The notes beneath the pieces were generated by a model. It was not told the DNA's origin. It did not search any database and saw nothing but the letters and a program-made list of their open reading frames with translations. The translations under genes and the position numbers were made by a program. 64,000 bases of DNA from Deltaproteobacteria bacterium (GTDB lineage: Bacteria > Myxococcota_A > UBA9160 > JAJDAL01): contig JAJDAL010000054.1 of the NCBI GenBank assembly GCA_029261875.1, forward strand, positions 186,001 through 250,000, in the 5' to 3' direction. Positions 7,442-15,591 of the stretch are shown piece by piece. Numbering within the stretch: position 1 is the stretch's first letter; the number at the start of each line of letters is the position of its first letter.

Positions 7442-9901
7442 ATGAGGTACGAAGTGAGGATGGATTGGATTCGCTGTGCGGCCCTCGGGCTTCTTTTGGC
7501 GGGCCTGGGCGGTAGCGCGATCTGGGCTCAACCTGCGCCGGAGATCGCCGGCCCGCCGGCCCCCGAACCGCCCGTCGAGGCGTTCGTTCCGCTTCCGGAA
7601 GTGGCGGACCGGGCCGAAGAACTGGATCGCGAATTGAGGGCGATGGATCAGCGCTTCATCGTTCTCCCCGACGTGGAGCGGATCGAAAAGGAACTGCCGG
7701 CCCGTCGCGAGGAGCTGCGCGAGAAGGCGGATCGCCTCAATGAATTCCTGGCGGCAACGCCGTCCCTCGGTCCCCTGCAGGACTACGAGCGGTCTTGGAC
7801 GACGCGGGCCACGGAGCTTGCGGACTGGCGTCGCATTCTGACCCGGCGCGCGACGGCGCTCGAAGGCGATCTCGCGGAACTCGAACGACTCCAGCAACTC
7901 TGGTCGAAGACGCTCGAACAGTCGTTGGAGTCGGGTGCACCGGAAGTCGTCGACACCGGAATTCGTGAAAGTCTCAAGGACATCGCCTTGCGTCGAGACA
8001 CGGCGCAAGACCGTCGCAGTCTCGTATTGACGCTTCAGAGCCGGGTCTCGAAGGAGGAGGTCTTCGTCGCCGACAATCTGGATCGGGTTGTCGCGACCCG
8101 GGAAGATCTCCGAAGGCGACTTTTCGAGCCCGACAGCCCGCCGCTGTGGCGGGCATTCAATCGCGTCACGGATATCGCGGATGGCGGTGTTCGGGAGACG
8201 CTTGCGCGGAACCTCGAGAGCTTGCGCGGTTTTGTCGCCGCCCGTAGCGGCTCTGCGCTGATCCTTCTGCTGGGTTTCGTTCTGGCACTCGTCGGCGCGC
8301 GGGCGTTGAGTCGTCGCGTCTCGACGTGGACTGCGGAAGACCCGGTGCTCGGCACGGCCGTTCACGTATTTCGTCGGCCCATCTCGATGGCCTTCCTGGT
8401 TGCGATTTTGATCGCACCTCTGCTGTACCCGCTCGCACCTGCGATCGCAACGGACATCGTCGGCCTCCTGTTGGTCATTCCGATTCTCCGTTTGCTTCCA
8501 CCCATCATGGCGTCGACCTTTCGGCCGCTGCTGTTCTCGCTCGCCGTCTTCTACCTGACGGATCGAATGCGCGACCTCATCGCGGCCCTTCCCGTAGCCG
8601 AGCGGTTGTTGTTCACCGCCGAAACGGCCGCCGCGGCGGTGGTGATCGTTGCGCTGCTTCACCCCAGCAGACTCGTGACGCTGTCGAGCGAGGATCACGT
8701 TCCCCGGTCGTTGGGGCTGGGGATTCGATTGGCGCTGGCGTTGTTCGTCGTCTCGCTGGTCTCGAATTTGTTCGGGTATTTCGCGTTCTCGAAGGTCCTG
8801 GGCGAAGGCGCCCTTGCGAGCATCTACTCCGCGGTGATCCTCTACGCCGCGTATCGGGTCTTCAGCGTCGTCGTGTCCGTCCTCGTGCACACGCGGACTG
8901 CGCGAAGCATCGGGGTCGTGCGGCTGTATGAGCGAACGTTTTCCGCTCGCGCCGACCGCTGGCTCGGAATTGCGGCGTTCTTGACGTGGGTCTACGTGTC
9001 GTTGGGCGCTTTCGCGATTCGGACGACGGCGCATTCGATACTCACCGCTGTACTCACGACCCCGTTGACGCTGGGAACCGTCGCGCTCTCGCTCGGAGAT
9101 ATTCTCGCCTTCGGAATCACGATTTGTGCGGCATTGATGATTTCAGGGGGAATTCGCACGGTTCTCCAGGAGGACGTCTATCCCCGGCTCAATCTGCAAC
9201 GCGGGATTCCGAATGCGGTGTCGGCCACGATCCATTACGCCGTTCTCCTGTTCGGGTTCTTCCTCGCCGTGGCTGCAGCCGGCGTCGACTTGAGTCGCTT
9301 TACGCTGCTGGCGGGCGCATTCGGAGTGGGGATCGGTTTCGGACTCCAGAATGTCGTGAACAACTTCGTTTCGGGCCTGATCCTGTTGTTCGAGCGTCCC
9401 ATTCAAGTCGGTGACACGGTCGAGGTCGGGGGGCTGCTTGGCGACGTCAAACGCATCGGCATCCGTTCCAGTACGGTGCGTACGTTCCAGGGGGCGGAAG
9501 TCATCGTTCCGAATGGAAACCTGATTTCCGACCAGGTCATCAACTGGACGCTTTCCGATCGCGCCCGTCGCGTCGAGCTACCGGTCGGAGTCGCTTATGG
9601 CTCGGATCCCGAGCGTGTCATCGAGATCTTGAATGGCGTCGCGGGCGCACATTCAGCAGTTCTGCGCGATCCCGCGCCGACGGCCCTGTTCAGAGGGTTC
9701 GGGGACAGCTCGCTCGACTTCGAGCTGCGCTTCTGGGTGTCCAACATGTCCTACCTGGCGGTTGCCAGTGATGTCGCGGTGGGGATCAACAACGCGCTAG
9801 CGGAGGCGGGGATCGAGATTCCGTTTCCGCAACGGGATCTGCACCTGCGAAGCGTGGATCCCGCCGCGGGGGCGGCCTTGGCGAAGGGCAAGGAGGCGTG
9901 A
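7442..9901 (+). CDS. Large mechanosensitive channel, MscS family (MscK/YbiO-like)
   Basis: About 819 aa. A signal-like segment (MDWIRCAALGLLLAGLGG, cleavage near AQP) is followed by a long periplasmic helical region (about 45-270), multiple membrane helices (about 270-640), and a C-terminal MscS core. The pore helix region AGAFGVGIGFGLQNVVNN then FERPIQVGDTVEVGG, VPNGNLISDQVINW and IEIPFPQRDLHLR are the MscS signature. It should open on membrane tension and release solutes during hypo-osmotic shock. The start is ATG 7442 or ATG 7460; neither has a well-spaced SD. Its stop overlaps the start of the next gene (TGATG), so it heads the ion-homeostasis run that continues to 16995. Confidence 0.9.
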   Translation: MRYEVRMDWIRCAALGLLLAGLGGSAIWAQPAPEIAGPPAPEPPVEAFVPLPEVADRAEELDRELRAMDQRFIVLPDVERIEKELPARREELREKADRLNEFLAATPSLGPLQDYERSWTTRATELADWRRILTRRATALEGDLAELERLQQLWSKTLEQSLESGAPEVVDTGIRESLKDIALRRDTAQDRRSLVLTLQSRVSKEEVFVADNLDRVVATREDLRRRLFEPDSPPLWRAFNRVTDIADGGVRETLARNLESLRGFVAARSGSALILLLGFVLALVGARALSRRVSTWTAEDPVLGTAVHVFRRPISMAFLVAILIAPLLYPLAPAIATDIVGLLLVIPILRLLPPIMASTFRPLLFSLAVFYLTDRMRDLIAALPVAERLLFTAETAAAAVVIVALLHPSRLVTLSSEDHVPRSLGLGIRLALALFVVSLVSNLFGYFAFSKVLGEGALASIYSAVILYAAYRVFSVVVSVLVHTRTARSIGVVRLYERTFSARADRWLGIAAFLTWVYVSLGAFAIRTTAHSILTAVLTTPLTLGTVALSLGDILAFGITICAALMISGGIRTVLQEDVYPRLNLQRGIPNAVSATIHYAVLLFGFFLAVAAAGVDLSRFTLLAGAFGVGIGFGLQNVVNNFVSGLILLFERPIQVGDTVEVGGLLGDVKRIGIRSSTVRTFQGAEVIVPNGNLISDQVINWTLSDRARRVELPVGVAYGSDPERVIEILNGVAGAHSAVLRDPAPTALFRGFGDSSLDFELRFWVSNMSYLAVASDVAVGINNALAEAGIEIPFPQRDLHLRSVDPAAGAALAKGKEA

Positions 9902-10875
9902 TGGCGGGCGAGTCGGCACTGATACACGGGTTTCGACTCGATGGACACGGGGCTGGCAGCGACCTCGATTGGGATGGCGTGCGGAGTTGGCGCCCGGGTG
10001 ACGGCGTTCTCTGGGTTCATCTCGACCAAGCGGACGCGCATTCGAAGGCGTGGCTCGAGCGCGAAAGCGGGCTCGAACCGTCGATCGCGCAAGCGCTGTT
10101 GGCGGAAGAAACCCGGCCGCGCAGCGTTCCGAGCGGGGAGGGGCTGCTCGTCATCCTGCGCGGCGTCAATTTGAATCCGGGAGCGGACCCCGAGGATATG
10201 GTGTCGATTCGGATTTGGCTCGAGCGGGATCGCATCGTCAGTACCCGGGTGAAGAAGTTGTTCGCGGTTTCTTCCATCGCGGAGAACTTGCGGGCGGGAA
10301 AGGGGCCGCGCGATGTCGCCGAATTTCTGGTCGACATTGGCGATGGGCTGGTTACGCGCATCTCGGCGGTGATCAACGACCTGGAGGAACGACTCGATTC
10401 GGTGGAAGAGGCGCTTTCGGACGATCGAGCCCAGGATCAGCGTGCGCAATTGTCGGGCGTTCGCAGGCAAGCCATTGCGTTGCGACGCTATCTCTCCCCT
10501 CAGCGCGACGCCTTGGCGCGCCTTCAGACCGAGCGCGTCGCCTGGCTCGATGAACCGGCGCGCCTTCGGCTGCGGGAAGTGGCGGACCGCACGACGCGCT
10601 ACGTCGAGGATCTGGAGGCGGCGAGGGAACGCGCGGCGGTCACGCAAGAAGAACAGAATCTCCGCCTTTCCGAGCAAATGAACCGACGGATGTACGCGTT
10701 GTCCATCATCGCGGGAATGTTTCTTCCGTTGTCGTTTCTGACGGGCCTGCTCGGCATCAACGTGGCAGGCATTCCCGGTACCGAGGACTCGCGCGCGTTC
10801 GCCCTCGTCTGCGCGGCGCTCGTCGTCGTTGCCGGATTTCAATATTGGTTATTTCGGAAGGTCCGCTGGGTCTAA
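9901..10875 (+). CDS. zntB: ZntB/CorA family divalent cation transporter
   Basis: 324 aa from ATG 9901, overlapping the MscS stop, with AGGAGG just upstream (a GTG three bases earlier is possible). CorA-superfamily layout: N-terminal cytoplasmic domain, long coiled region (about 150-260: INDLEERLDSVEEAL, then RDALARLQTERVAW), and two C-terminal helices joined by GINVAGIPG. In CorA the loop is GMN; GINVGGMPG-type loops are typical of ZntB, which transports Zn2+ with protons. The YGMN/GIN motif forms the pore mouth and the protein works as a pentamer. Second gene of the cation-transport run. Confidence 0.85.
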   Translation: MAGESALIHGFRLDGHGAGSDLDWDGVRSWRPGDGVLWVHLDQADAHSKAWLERESGLEPSIAQALLAEETRPRSVPSGEGLLVILRGVNLNPGADPEDMVSIRIWLERDRIVSTRVKKLFAVSSIAENLRAGKGPRDVAEFLVDIGDGLVTRISAVINDLEERLDSVEEALSDDRAQDQRAQLSGVRRQAIALRRYLSPQRDALARLQTERVAWLDEPARLRLREVADRTTRYVEDLEAARERAAVTQEEQNLRLSEQMNRRMYALSIIAGMFLPLSFLTGLLGINVAGIPGTEDSRAFALVCAALVVVAGFQYWLFRKVRWV

Positions 10876-10890
10876 CCGTGCGCGTCTGCA

Positions 10891-11943
10891 ATGGAGGAAC
10901 TCGCTTTGGAGACGTTCACCTGGTTGGGGATTGGACTTTGTCTCGCGAATTCGGGGGTTTTTTCGGGCTTGAACCTCGCCCTGCTCGGCGTGAGTCGTCT
11001 TCGCCTCGAAGCGGAGGCCGAAGGCGGGAATCCGGACGCGGTCCGGATTCTGGAGCTTCGAAAAGACTTCCATTTTCTGCTCACGACGCTGCTCTGGGGG
11101 AACGTTGCGGTCAATTGCTTACTGACACTCCTGTCGGAATCGGTTCTTGCGGGAGTCGGAGGTTTTCTCTTCGCCACCTTCGGAATCACGTTTTTTGGCG
11201 AGATCGGACCCCAGGCGTTCTTCTCGCGCCATGCGATTTCGGTCGGCGCGAGATTGGCTCCGCTCGTTCGTTTCTATCAGGTGCTCTTCTATCCGGTGGC
11301 GAAGCCCACGGCCATGTTGTTGGACCGAATGCTCGGCAAGGAAGGCATCGTGTTCTTCGGGGAGAGCGATTTCAGGCAGGTGATTCAGCTTCATGTGGAT
11401 GCGGAGGAGTCGGATCTCGGCCTCGCCGAAGGCACCGGCGCGTTGAACTTTCTGACACTCGATGACCTTGCGATCGGGGGCGAGGGCCAGCCCATCAACC
11501 CGCAAAGCGTGATCTCGGTTCCGGACGGCTCGCTTCCTCCGTTGACGCGTCGCCCCGAAGACGCGTGGCTTCAGCGAATTCAGGCGTCCGGTGAAAAGTG
11601 GGTGGTCTTGGAGGATGTCGCGGGTGTACCCCAGTGGGTCATCGATGCGGACGGTCTGCTCCGGACCGCGCTTCTGGAAATGGGCGAATTCGATCCGGCC
11701 CGATTCTGTCACCGCCCCATCGTCGTCGAGGATGCGCGCGCCAGGCTCGGTCCGTTGCTGCGAAAATTCGAAGTCGAACCGGAATCCGAGGAAGACGACG
11801 TGATCGATCGCGACGTCATGCTCCTTTGGGGAACGGAGCGGCGGATTCTAACCGGCGCGGACATTCTCGGGCGGCTATTGCGCGGGATCGCGACGCGGGT
11901 CGGCTCCAACGCGCCACTGCGTGCGGCGGAAGCAACCGAATGA
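10891..11943 (+). CDS. DUF21 (CNNM transmembrane) domain protein with degenerate C-terminus
   Basis: 350 aa. The N-terminal 170 residues form a DUF21/CNNM transmembrane domain: FSGLNLALLGVSRLRLEAEA and FFGEIGPQAFFSRHAI match the family's GxFxxxExAL and GExxPK regions. The C-terminal half lies where CBS domains usually sit, but I cannot find a convincing CBS pair, and there is no CorC/HlyC domain. CNNM/CorC proteins mediate Mg2+ efflux or other divalent-cation handling. ATG 10891 is used here; a TTG at 10906 has GGAGG with ideal 8-nt spacing and may be the true start. Overlaps the next gene by 4 bp (ATGA). Function is inferred only from the membrane domain. Confidence 0.75.
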   Translation: MEELALETFTWLGIGLCLANSGVFSGLNLALLGVSRLRLEAEAEGGNPDAVRILELRKDFHFLLTTLLWGNVAVNCLLTLLSESVLAGVGGFLFATFGITFFGEIGPQAFFSRHAISVGARLAPLVRFYQVLFYPVAKPTAMLLDRMLGKEGIVFFGESDFRQVIQLHVDAEESDLGLAEGTGALNFLTLDDLAIGGEGQPINPQSVISVPDGSLPPLTRRPEDAWLQRIQASGEKWVVLEDVAGVPQWVIDADGLLRTALLEMGEFDPARFCHRPIVVEDARARLGPLLRKFEVEPESEEDDVIDRDVMLLWGTERRILTGADILGRLLRGIATRVGSNAPLRAAEATE

Positions 11944-12893
11944 ACGACCTGCTCGTGTGGGGGGCGGTTCTTGCGGTGAGTCTCGCGGGCCTCGTGGCCG
12001 CCGCGGACGTTTTTATCAGCTCGGGTGAGAAGGTGGGAATCGCCTTCCGCATGCCGCCGTTTCTGATTGGGGTCACGATCGTGGCGCTGGGCACGTCCCT
12101 CCCGGAGCTGATTTCATCGATTTCCGCGGTATGGAACGGCGTTTCCGAAATTGCGGCAGGCACCGTCATCGGGTCGAACGTGACCAACATCCTGTTGATC
12201 CTGAGTGTCGCGGCCATTTTGGGGCGGGGGCTGCGGGTGGACTACGAGCTGGTGCGCGTCGACCTTCCATACTTATTCGGCTCGGCACTGCTTCTGCTGC
12301 TTTTCTCGATCGATGGCGAGATCGGCTGGATGGAGGGGGTTCTCAGCCTTTTGGCCTTGGCGATTTTTCTCGTGTATGCGATGACTTCGAGCGATGGGGG
12401 GACGGCGACCCTGTTGGCGCCCGATGTCCCCGAGCGGCAGCCCCGAGTCAATCTGTGGATTTGGCTCTCCCTGGTGGGGAGCGGTGTCATCCTGCAGGTC
12501 AGCGCCCACTACACGGTGGTGGCCGTGACGCGGGTTTCGGGAATGGCCGGGATTTCGAGCGCTGTCATCGCCGCGAGCGTGATCGCGCTCGGGACCTCGC
12601 TTCCCGAACTCTCGGTCACGATTCGCTCCGCCCGGAAGGGGAAGCCGGAGATCGCGGTGGGAAACGTGATCGGCTCCAACATTTTCAACGGACTCGGCGT
12701 GATCGGACTCCCGGCCTTGTTGGGCACCATCACCATCCCGACGGAGATGCTCTACTTCGGTCTCCCTTGCATGCTCGGAGCGACCACGCTCTGTTTCTTC
12801 GTTCTCCAGGAGCGAGAGATGACCCAGTGGGACGGCTATCTCTTGATGATCCTTTATATTGCCTTCACGGGTCATCTCTACGGAGTTCTCTGA
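11940..12893 (+). CDS. Calcium/sodium antiporter (CaCA family, YrbG-like)
   Basis: 317 aa from ATG 11940 (ATGA overlap with the previous stop). About ten membrane helices with two inverted alpha repeats, each carrying the CaCA ion-binding signature: VALGTSLPELISS then GSNVTNILLI in the first half, and IALGTSLPELSVT then GSNIFNGLGVIG in the second. The Glu of each GTSLPEL and the Asn of GSN coordinate the cation in this family. Predicted to exchange Ca2+ (or another divalent ion) for Na+ or H+ at the inner membrane. Length is normal for bacterial YrbG/MaX1-type proteins. Confidence 0.92.
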   Translation: MNDLLVWGAVLAVSLAGLVAAADVFISSGEKVGIAFRMPPFLIGVTIVALGTSLPELISSISAVWNGVSEIAAGTVIGSNVTNILLILSVAAILGRGLRVDYELVRVDLPYLFGSALLLLLFSIDGEIGWMEGVLSLLALAIFLVYAMTSSDGGTATLLAPDVPERQPRVNLWIWLSLVGSGVILQVSAHYTVVAVTRVSGMAGISSAVIAASVIALGTSLPELSVTIRSARKGKPEIAVGNVIGSNIFNGLGVIGLPALLGTITIPTEMLYFGLPCMLGATTLCFFVLQEREMTQWDGYLLMILYIAFTGHLYGVL

Positions 12894-12949
12894 AACGCTT
12901 TATTTTGGGGCGAATGACCCACTGATTGGATGTGTCGGGTGCAACGCGG

Positions 12950-14119
12950 ATGACAGAGATTCAATTTCCGGTGCGGTTGGTCGAGGTGCTCGATCTGGCG
13001 GCCGTTTGGCTACTCGTCTGGGCTGGAATTGCCTGGGTGCGTGGAACGCCGGCCCGGGGAGCGCTGGTCGGCTTGGGAATTCTGCTCGGCGTCTATCTCG
13101 TGGCGCGCCAGTTGGGACTCGTGCTCACCACCTGGCTCATGCAGGGCTTCGCCGCAGTGGGTGCGCTGATCGCCGTCGTGGTGTTCCAGCAAGACCTCCG
13201 CCGCCTCTTCGAGCAGATCGCGTCGGTTTGGTTTCGGAGGAGCTTACCCACTTCCGGTCCCGACATGATCGACAAGATCGTGCGCGCCGTGGCGTATTTG
13301 GCTGAGCATCGCCAGGGCGCCCTGATCGTTTTTCCGGGCCGTGAGCCTTTGGAGGGTCACATCGATGGCGGTCTCGTCCTGGATGCACACATCAGCGAGC
13401 CCCTTCTCTTATCCCTCTTCGATCCGAGCTCAGCCGGGCACGACGGCGCTGTGATCGTCGAGGGGAATCGAATTTCGCGCTTCGCGGCGCATCTTCCCCT
13501 TTCGACCAACCACGAACAGTTGGGTCAACGCGGGACCCGCCATGCGGCCGGCTTGGGACTCTCCGAAAGAACCGACGCCCTCTGCGTGATCGTCTCCGAA
13601 GAGCGGGGCACGGTGTCGGTGGCCGAATCCGGTGAACTGCGCACGTTGACGACCCCGCATCGCGCGGCCGACGAAGTCCGAGCTTTCGAGCAGCGGCTCG
13701 CACCGGTTGGCGGCGAGGGCCGGCGTCGATTTCGCTTTCTGCAGCGTTGGCGCGAAGGTCTATTGGCCATTCCGGTTGCGGCTACGATGTGGTTGCTCGC
13801 CGTGCCGGGTGCAACCGAGGTTCAAATCGAACGCGTCGTGCCGATTTCGCTTCGCAGCCTGCCCCCAGCCTACGAGCTCGAAACCATGGAACCGGAGACC
13901 GTGCGTGTCGTGATTTCCGGGCCACGCCGGGCGGTCTACTTTCTCAGCACCGATGCTCTTCGGGTGCGCCTGGACGCATTGCTCGTAGAACTGGGGCGCA
14001 GGACGTTCCCCCTCACGGCGGCCAACGTGAGCCACCCCGAGGACGTCGAGATCGTGTCCATCACACCCGACACGGTCAAGTTGTCCCTACGCGAGAAACC
14101 TGCGGGGGCCGCGCGGTAG
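12950..14119 (+). CDS. dacA: Diadenylate cyclase (CdaA/DacA type) fused to a YbbR-like domain
   Basis: 389 aa from ATG 12950 (TTG 12926 and GTG 12932 are alternative starts). Three N-terminal helices (about 12-80) and a DAC domain (about 95-225) make the CdaA layout; the enzyme joins two ATP into c-di-AMP. HDGAVIVEGNRI (D165) is the catalytic DGA motif. The ATP-binding motif normally read as GTRHRAA is GTRHAAGLG here (R197, H198, A199), so the second Arg is missing. A fourth helix (270-286) and a YbbR-like region (about 288-382: VVPISLRSLPPAYELE, PETVRVVISGP) follow in the same chain. In Firmicutes the YbbR regulator CdaR is a separate protein. Flanked by Mg2+, Ca2+ and MscS genes, which suits osmotic signalling. 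Confidence 0.88.
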   Translation: MTEIQFPVRLVEVLDLAAVWLLVWAGIAWVRGTPARGALVGLGILLGVYLVARQLGLVLTTWLMQGFAAVGALIAVVVFQQDLRRLFEQIASVWFRRSLPTSGPDMIDKIVRAVAYLAEHRQGALIVFPGREPLEGHIDGGLVLDAHISEPLLLSLFDPSSAGHDGAVIVEGNRISRFAAHLPLSTNHEQLGQRGTRHAAGLGLSERTDALCVIVSEERGTVSVAESGELRTLTTPHRAADEVRAFEQRLAPVGGEGRRRFRFLQRWREGLLAIPVAATMWLLAVPGATEVQIERVVPISLRSLPPAYELETMEPETVRVVISGPRRAVYFLSTDALRVRLDALLVELGRRTFPLTAANVSHPEDVEIVSITPDTVKLSLREKPAGAAR

Positions 14120-14164
14120 GAGCCTGGACCCCAGCCTTTTTCTGGACCCATACGGGAGGATTTG

Positions 14165-15466
14165 ATGGCAATCTCGGCAATGGAATCGGTCGTGCGCGCG
14201 CTAGCGGGGGGACACCCGTCCGACGTCGCGCGCGCGTTGGAGGCGATGAACCCCAAGGAGGCTGCCAAAGTACTGAAGCGCCTGCCGACGAAAATTTCCG
14301 GAGGCGTTACCGAGCGTCTGGCACCCAGCTCGGCGGGGGCGATCCTTTCGCGGATCGGCCCCGAAGGGACGCGTGACCTCTTGGGGCAACTGCCCACGCG
14401 ACAGGCCGCAGCGATTCTCAACCACCTGGAAGATGCGCTGCGCGAGGCCGCGCTCTCGGGGATCGTTGCTGACAAGGCCAAAGGCATTCGGAATCTGCTG
14501 CAGTACCCGCCCGATACGGCGGGCGGCATGATGGATCCCCACGTCACCTCGATCCGCGTCGACGTGACCGCGGAGCAGGCCATTGCGGCGGTGCGACGGG
14601 CGCGGCGACAAACCCTCTATTACCTCTACGTCACGGATCGAGAGGACAAACTCGTCGGTGTCCTCAACATTCGCGAGCTGCTGTTGGCCACACCGAGCGA
14701 CCCCATCGAGCCCATGGTGCGACGCGCGCTGGTCACGGTTCCCGCCACCTTGCGGCGCGATGAAGTGGCCTCGTTGATCCAGAGTCGACGCTTCGTGGCG
14801 CTGCCCGTGGTCGATGCCGAGGGTTATCTGTTGGGCGTCGTCAAGCCCGACGAGATTCTGACCGCCATGCAGGAAGAGGCGTTTGGCGACCTGCAGAAGA
14901 TGGTGGGTGCGGGGCACGACGAGCGTGCACTTTCGCCGGTGACGACGGTGGTGAGCAAGCGGCTGCCCTGGCTCTACGTCAATCTCGGCACCGCCTTCTT
15001 GGCGGCCGCCGTTGTGGGTATGTTCGAAGACACGATTCAAAAGGTGACCGCTCTGGCGGTTCTCCTGCCGGTGGTCGCGGGGCAGGGCGGGAACACCGGC
15101 GCCCAGTCGCTGGCCGTCGTCATGCGCGGGCTCGCGCTGCGTGAGCTCGTTCCCGGGACGACGCGCCGGTTGCTCACCAAGGAGACGCTCGCCGCCCTGA
15201 TCAATGGGCTTGCCGTCGCGGTTGGCACGGGGTTGGCGGTGTTTCTCTGGGACGGACGGATTGGACTCGTGCTCATCATCGTCTTGGCCATGGTGGTCAA
15301 CATGGGGGCGGCGGGTCTTGCGGGCGCCGCGATTCCACTGCTCTTGCAGTCGCTCGGTCGTGACCCCGCACAGTCGGCGTCGATCGTTCTGACGACGATT
15401 ACCGACGTCGTCGGTTTCGCGGCGTTCCTCGGCTTCGCCGTGCTCTTCATGCCGCTCCTCGGGTAG
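14165..15466 (+). CDS. mgtE: Magnesium transporter MgtE
   Basis: 433 aa from ATG 14165 with GGGAGGA upstream. Complete MgtE layout: N-terminal helical superfamily domain (about 1-125, repeated PxxxAxxL motifs), two CBS domains (about 130-250, YYLYVTDREDKLVGVLNI then VALPVVDAEGYLLGVV), a connecting helix, and a five-helix membrane domain starting at RLPWLYVNLGTAFLAA, with LLPVVAGQGGNTGAQSLA lining the pore. MgtE is a dimeric Mg2+ channel gated by Mg2+ binding between the N and CBS domains. It sits 45 bp after the diadenylate cyclase gene and is probably co-transcribed with it. Confidence 0.96.
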   Translation: MAISAMESVVRALAGGHPSDVARALEAMNPKEAAKVLKRLPTKISGGVTERLAPSSAGAILSRIGPEGTRDLLGQLPTRQAAAILNHLEDALREAALSGIVADKAKGIRNLLQYPPDTAGGMMDPHVTSIRVDVTAEQAIAAVRRARRQTLYYLYVTDREDKLVGVLNIRELLLATPSDPIEPMVRRALVTVPATLRRDEVASLIQSRRFVALPVVDAEGYLLGVVKPDEILTAMQEEAFGDLQKMVGAGHDERALSPVTTVVSKRLPWLYVNLGTAFLAAAVVGMFEDTIQKVTALAVLLPVVAGQGGNTGAQSLAVVMRGLALRELVPGTTRRLLTKETLAALINGLAVAVGTGLAVFLWDGRIGLVLIIVLAMVVNMGAAGLAGAAIPLLLQSLGRDPAQSASIVLTTITDVVGFAAFLGFAVLFMPLLG

Positions 15467-15591
15467 GGGGGCGCCATGGGTAGGGACATCGGAATTCGAT
15501 GAAGGGGACATGGGCGAGCGCCTCGACTGAATCGAGCGGGCCCGTGAAATTCTCAGAAGAGGCTGGATAGGAACGAGGCGAAGGCGAAATA

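Noticed and set aside
7205..9034. A 609-codon minus-strand frame opposite the large MscS gene
   Set aside because: Arg/Gln/Glu-rich low-complexity product, while the plus strand encodes a complete MscS signature.
15500..15560. Short CTCGA/TCGAG inverted repeat between mgtE and the CNNM gene
   Set aside because: Five-bp stem without a T-tract; too weak to call a terminator in GC-rich DNA.
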